Shown one piece after another: positions 62,922 to 64,000 of a stretch of DNA of 64,000 nt. The DNA lies in contig JAFYNM010000008.1 in assembly GCA_017549765.1 (NCBI GenBank), positions 114,946 to 178,945 on the forward strand. The letters are read 5' to 3'. The notes beneath the pieces were generated by a model, which had not been told where the DNA came from, made no database searches, and saw nothing but the letters and a program-made list of their open reading frames with translations. The translations under genes and the position numbers were made by a program. Each line of letters begins with the position of its first letter. Position 1 is the stretch's first letter. Origin of the DNA: Bacteroidales bacterium. GTDB taxonomy: Bacteria > Bacteroidota > Bacteroidia > Bacteroidales > WCHB1-69.

Positions 62922-63899
62922 ATGAAAAGTGTTGAAGAAAAGATGGTTATCTATCAGACAGATGACGGGCACGTGACTATAGACGTGCGGTTGGAGAATG
63001 AAACGGTGTGGCTGACAACCAATCAAATGGCTTTGTTGTTTGATCGAGAAGAGTCAAACATCCGCCGCCACATCATTAATGTTTTTAATGAAAAAGAATT
63101 GAATCGAGAGAATAACGTGCATTTTTTACACGTTAATGGGGTAAAGAAACCTGTGCCATTGTATTCTCTCGATGTCATCATTTCGGTTGGTTACCGTGTG
63201 AAAAGTCAACGGGGAACGCAGTTCCGCATTTGGGCGAACAGTGTGTTGAAGCAAATGCTTGTCAAAGGGTTCGCCGTGAGCAACAAATTGACGGAACAGA
63301 AATTCAAGGAACTAAGTCAGATGGTTCAGCTGTTGGGGCGAACCATTGAGACACACCGACCGCTTTCCGTCGGAGAGTACGAATCGCTCTTCGGGGTCGT
63401 GGCGGACTACAGTTACGCGCTGCAAACTCTCGACAAATACGACTACCAGCAGCTTTCCGTGGAGGCGACCACGGCGGAGCCGAAGTTCCACGCCACCTAC
63501 GAGAATGCCATGGAGACCATCCGCCGGTTGAAAGAGCGGTTCGGCGAGAGTCCGTGGTTCGGCAACGAGAAAGACGACTCGTTCAAGAGTTCCATCGGGC
63601 AGATTTACCAGACGTTCGACGGGCAAGACCTCTACCCTTCGGTGGAGGAGAAGGCCGCCATGCTGCTATATCTCGTGGTGAAGAACCACTCGTTCACCGA
63701 CGGCAACAAACGCATTGCCGCCACGCTGTTCATCTGGTTCCTGCACCGAAACGGCATCCTCTACGCCGCCGACGGCCGCAAGCGCATCGCCGACAACACC
63801 TTGGTGGCCTTGACGCTGATGATTGCCGAGAGCCGCCCCGAGGAAAAGGACGTGATGGCGAAGGTGGTGGTGAACCTCATCAACCAGAACAACGGGTGA
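62922..63899 (+). CDS. RhuM-Fic/Doc fusion protein
   Basis: The 325-residue protein has an N-terminal RhuM-type domain (about 10-140; TVWLTTNQMALLFDREESNIRRHI and VISVGYRVKSQRGTQFRIWAN) and a C-terminal Fic/Doc fold with the active motif HSFTDGNKR at 256-264. Fic/Doc proteins transfer AMP or phosphate to target proteins; in Doc the loop reads HxFxxANKR and in Fic HxFx(D/E)GNGR, so this motif is intermediate. No inhibitory helix (S/TxxxE[G/N]) or adjacent antitoxin gene was seen, so how it is held in check is unknown. Codon use shifts from AT-rich at the 5' end to GC-rich in the Fic part. Confidence 0.88.
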   Translation: MKSVEEKMVIYQTDDGHVTIDVRLENETVWLTTNQMALLFDREESNIRRHIINVFNEKELNRENNVHFLHVNGVKKPVPLYSLDVIISVGYRVKSQRGTQFRIWANSVLKQMLVKGFAVSNKLTEQKFKELSQMVQLLGRTIETHRPLSVGEYESLFGVVADYSYALQTLDKYDYQQLSVEATTAEPKFHATYENAMETIRRLKERFGESPWFGNEKDDSFKSSIGQIYQTFDGQDLYPSVEEKAAMLLYLVVKNHSFTDGNKRIAATLFIWFLHRNGILYAADGRKRIADNTLVALTLMIAESRPEEKDVMAKVVVNLINQNNG

Positions 63900-64000
63900 C
63901 GAGGTTTCATATTCATCTATCGTATTCCAGGACTGTAGGGACGTTTTAGGAAACGCCTCTATGCAGATGACAATGAAATGGCGACATTTTTACCTTTGGC
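63900..64000 (+). other. 101 bases at the right edge with no recognised feature
   Basis: No gene, tRNA or clear terminator. A small CGTTT/AAACG stem (about 63943-63956) has no T-run after it. Confidence 0.5.

Noticed and set aside
63943-63956. CGTTT/AAACG stem near the right edge as terminator of the RhuM-Fic gene or mobile-element end
   Set aside because: Five pairs, no T-run, and the sequence stops too soon to judge.

Overview
The window reads as a chromosomal segment of a Bacteroidota member, most likely of the order Bacteroidales. The signs are a complete type IX secretion (gliding/Por) gene run porP-K-L-M-N, proteins with type A C-terminal sorting domains, Bacteroidota-only families (DUF4270, DUF4295, DUF3109, DUF1573, OstA-like, TupA-like ATP-grasp), and one promoter element, TAnnTTTG, recurring on both strands just upstream of genes. 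Base composition is moderate in GC. I cannot name a genus.

Layout. 1-8.5 kb: end of a secreted-protein gene, the murein-recycling ligase mpl with a DUF1573 protein, then a leftward operon of a half-length glycogen-synthase-like protein, DUF4270 lipoprotein, glmS and hflX. 8.6-13.4 kb: tRNA-Leu(GAG), uvrC with a lipoprotein beta-propeller, rpmG-DUF4295, obg. 13.4-16.9 kb: a str operon (rpsL-rpsG-fusA-rpsJ) that stops at a terminator after rpsJ. 17.1-19.5 kb: transketolase C-terminal half, ECF sigma factor, membrane partner and Spy-like protein in one operon. 19.6-29.4 kb: a 1145-residue outer-membrane protein followed by porP-porK-porL-porM-porN. 29.4-36.8 kb: hldD, recQ, Skp-like protein, a MORN-repeat protein, tryptophanase, DUF3109 and an OmpR-type response regulator without its kinase. 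37.1-47.6 kb: sorting-domain cargo, a large structured terminator, an LPS-transport OstA-like gene, a leftward operon xseB-methyltransferase-trmD-TupA-O-antigen ligase, and a paired small/large secreted set. 47.6-57.5 kb: PBP1A, sugar kinase, nadE, DUF486, a methionine-lyase-like PLP enzyme, rseP, an unknown membrane protein, UDP-glucose dehydrogenase and an unknown secreted protein. 57.6-64 kb: a 786-residue unknown membrane-anchored protein with a Ser/Pro/Ala tail, then a block that looks accessory: a WYL regulator divergent from an AAA ATPase, followed by a RhuM-Fic fusion.

How the parts fit. Much of the window serves the envelope: peptidoglycan (mpl, glmS, PBP1A, sugar kinase), LPS (hldD, OstA-like, O-antigen ligase, ugd, TupA-like), envelope quality control (rseP, sigma/membrane pair, Skp-like, Spy-like) and protein export through the T9SS, whose type A cargo is attached to a form of LPS. 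The most likely place for something poorly described is the WYL/AAA/RhuM-Fic block at the right end, followed by the 1145-residue protein in front of the por operon and the 786-residue unknown protein. All functional calls rest on reading motifs by eye; no database search was run.
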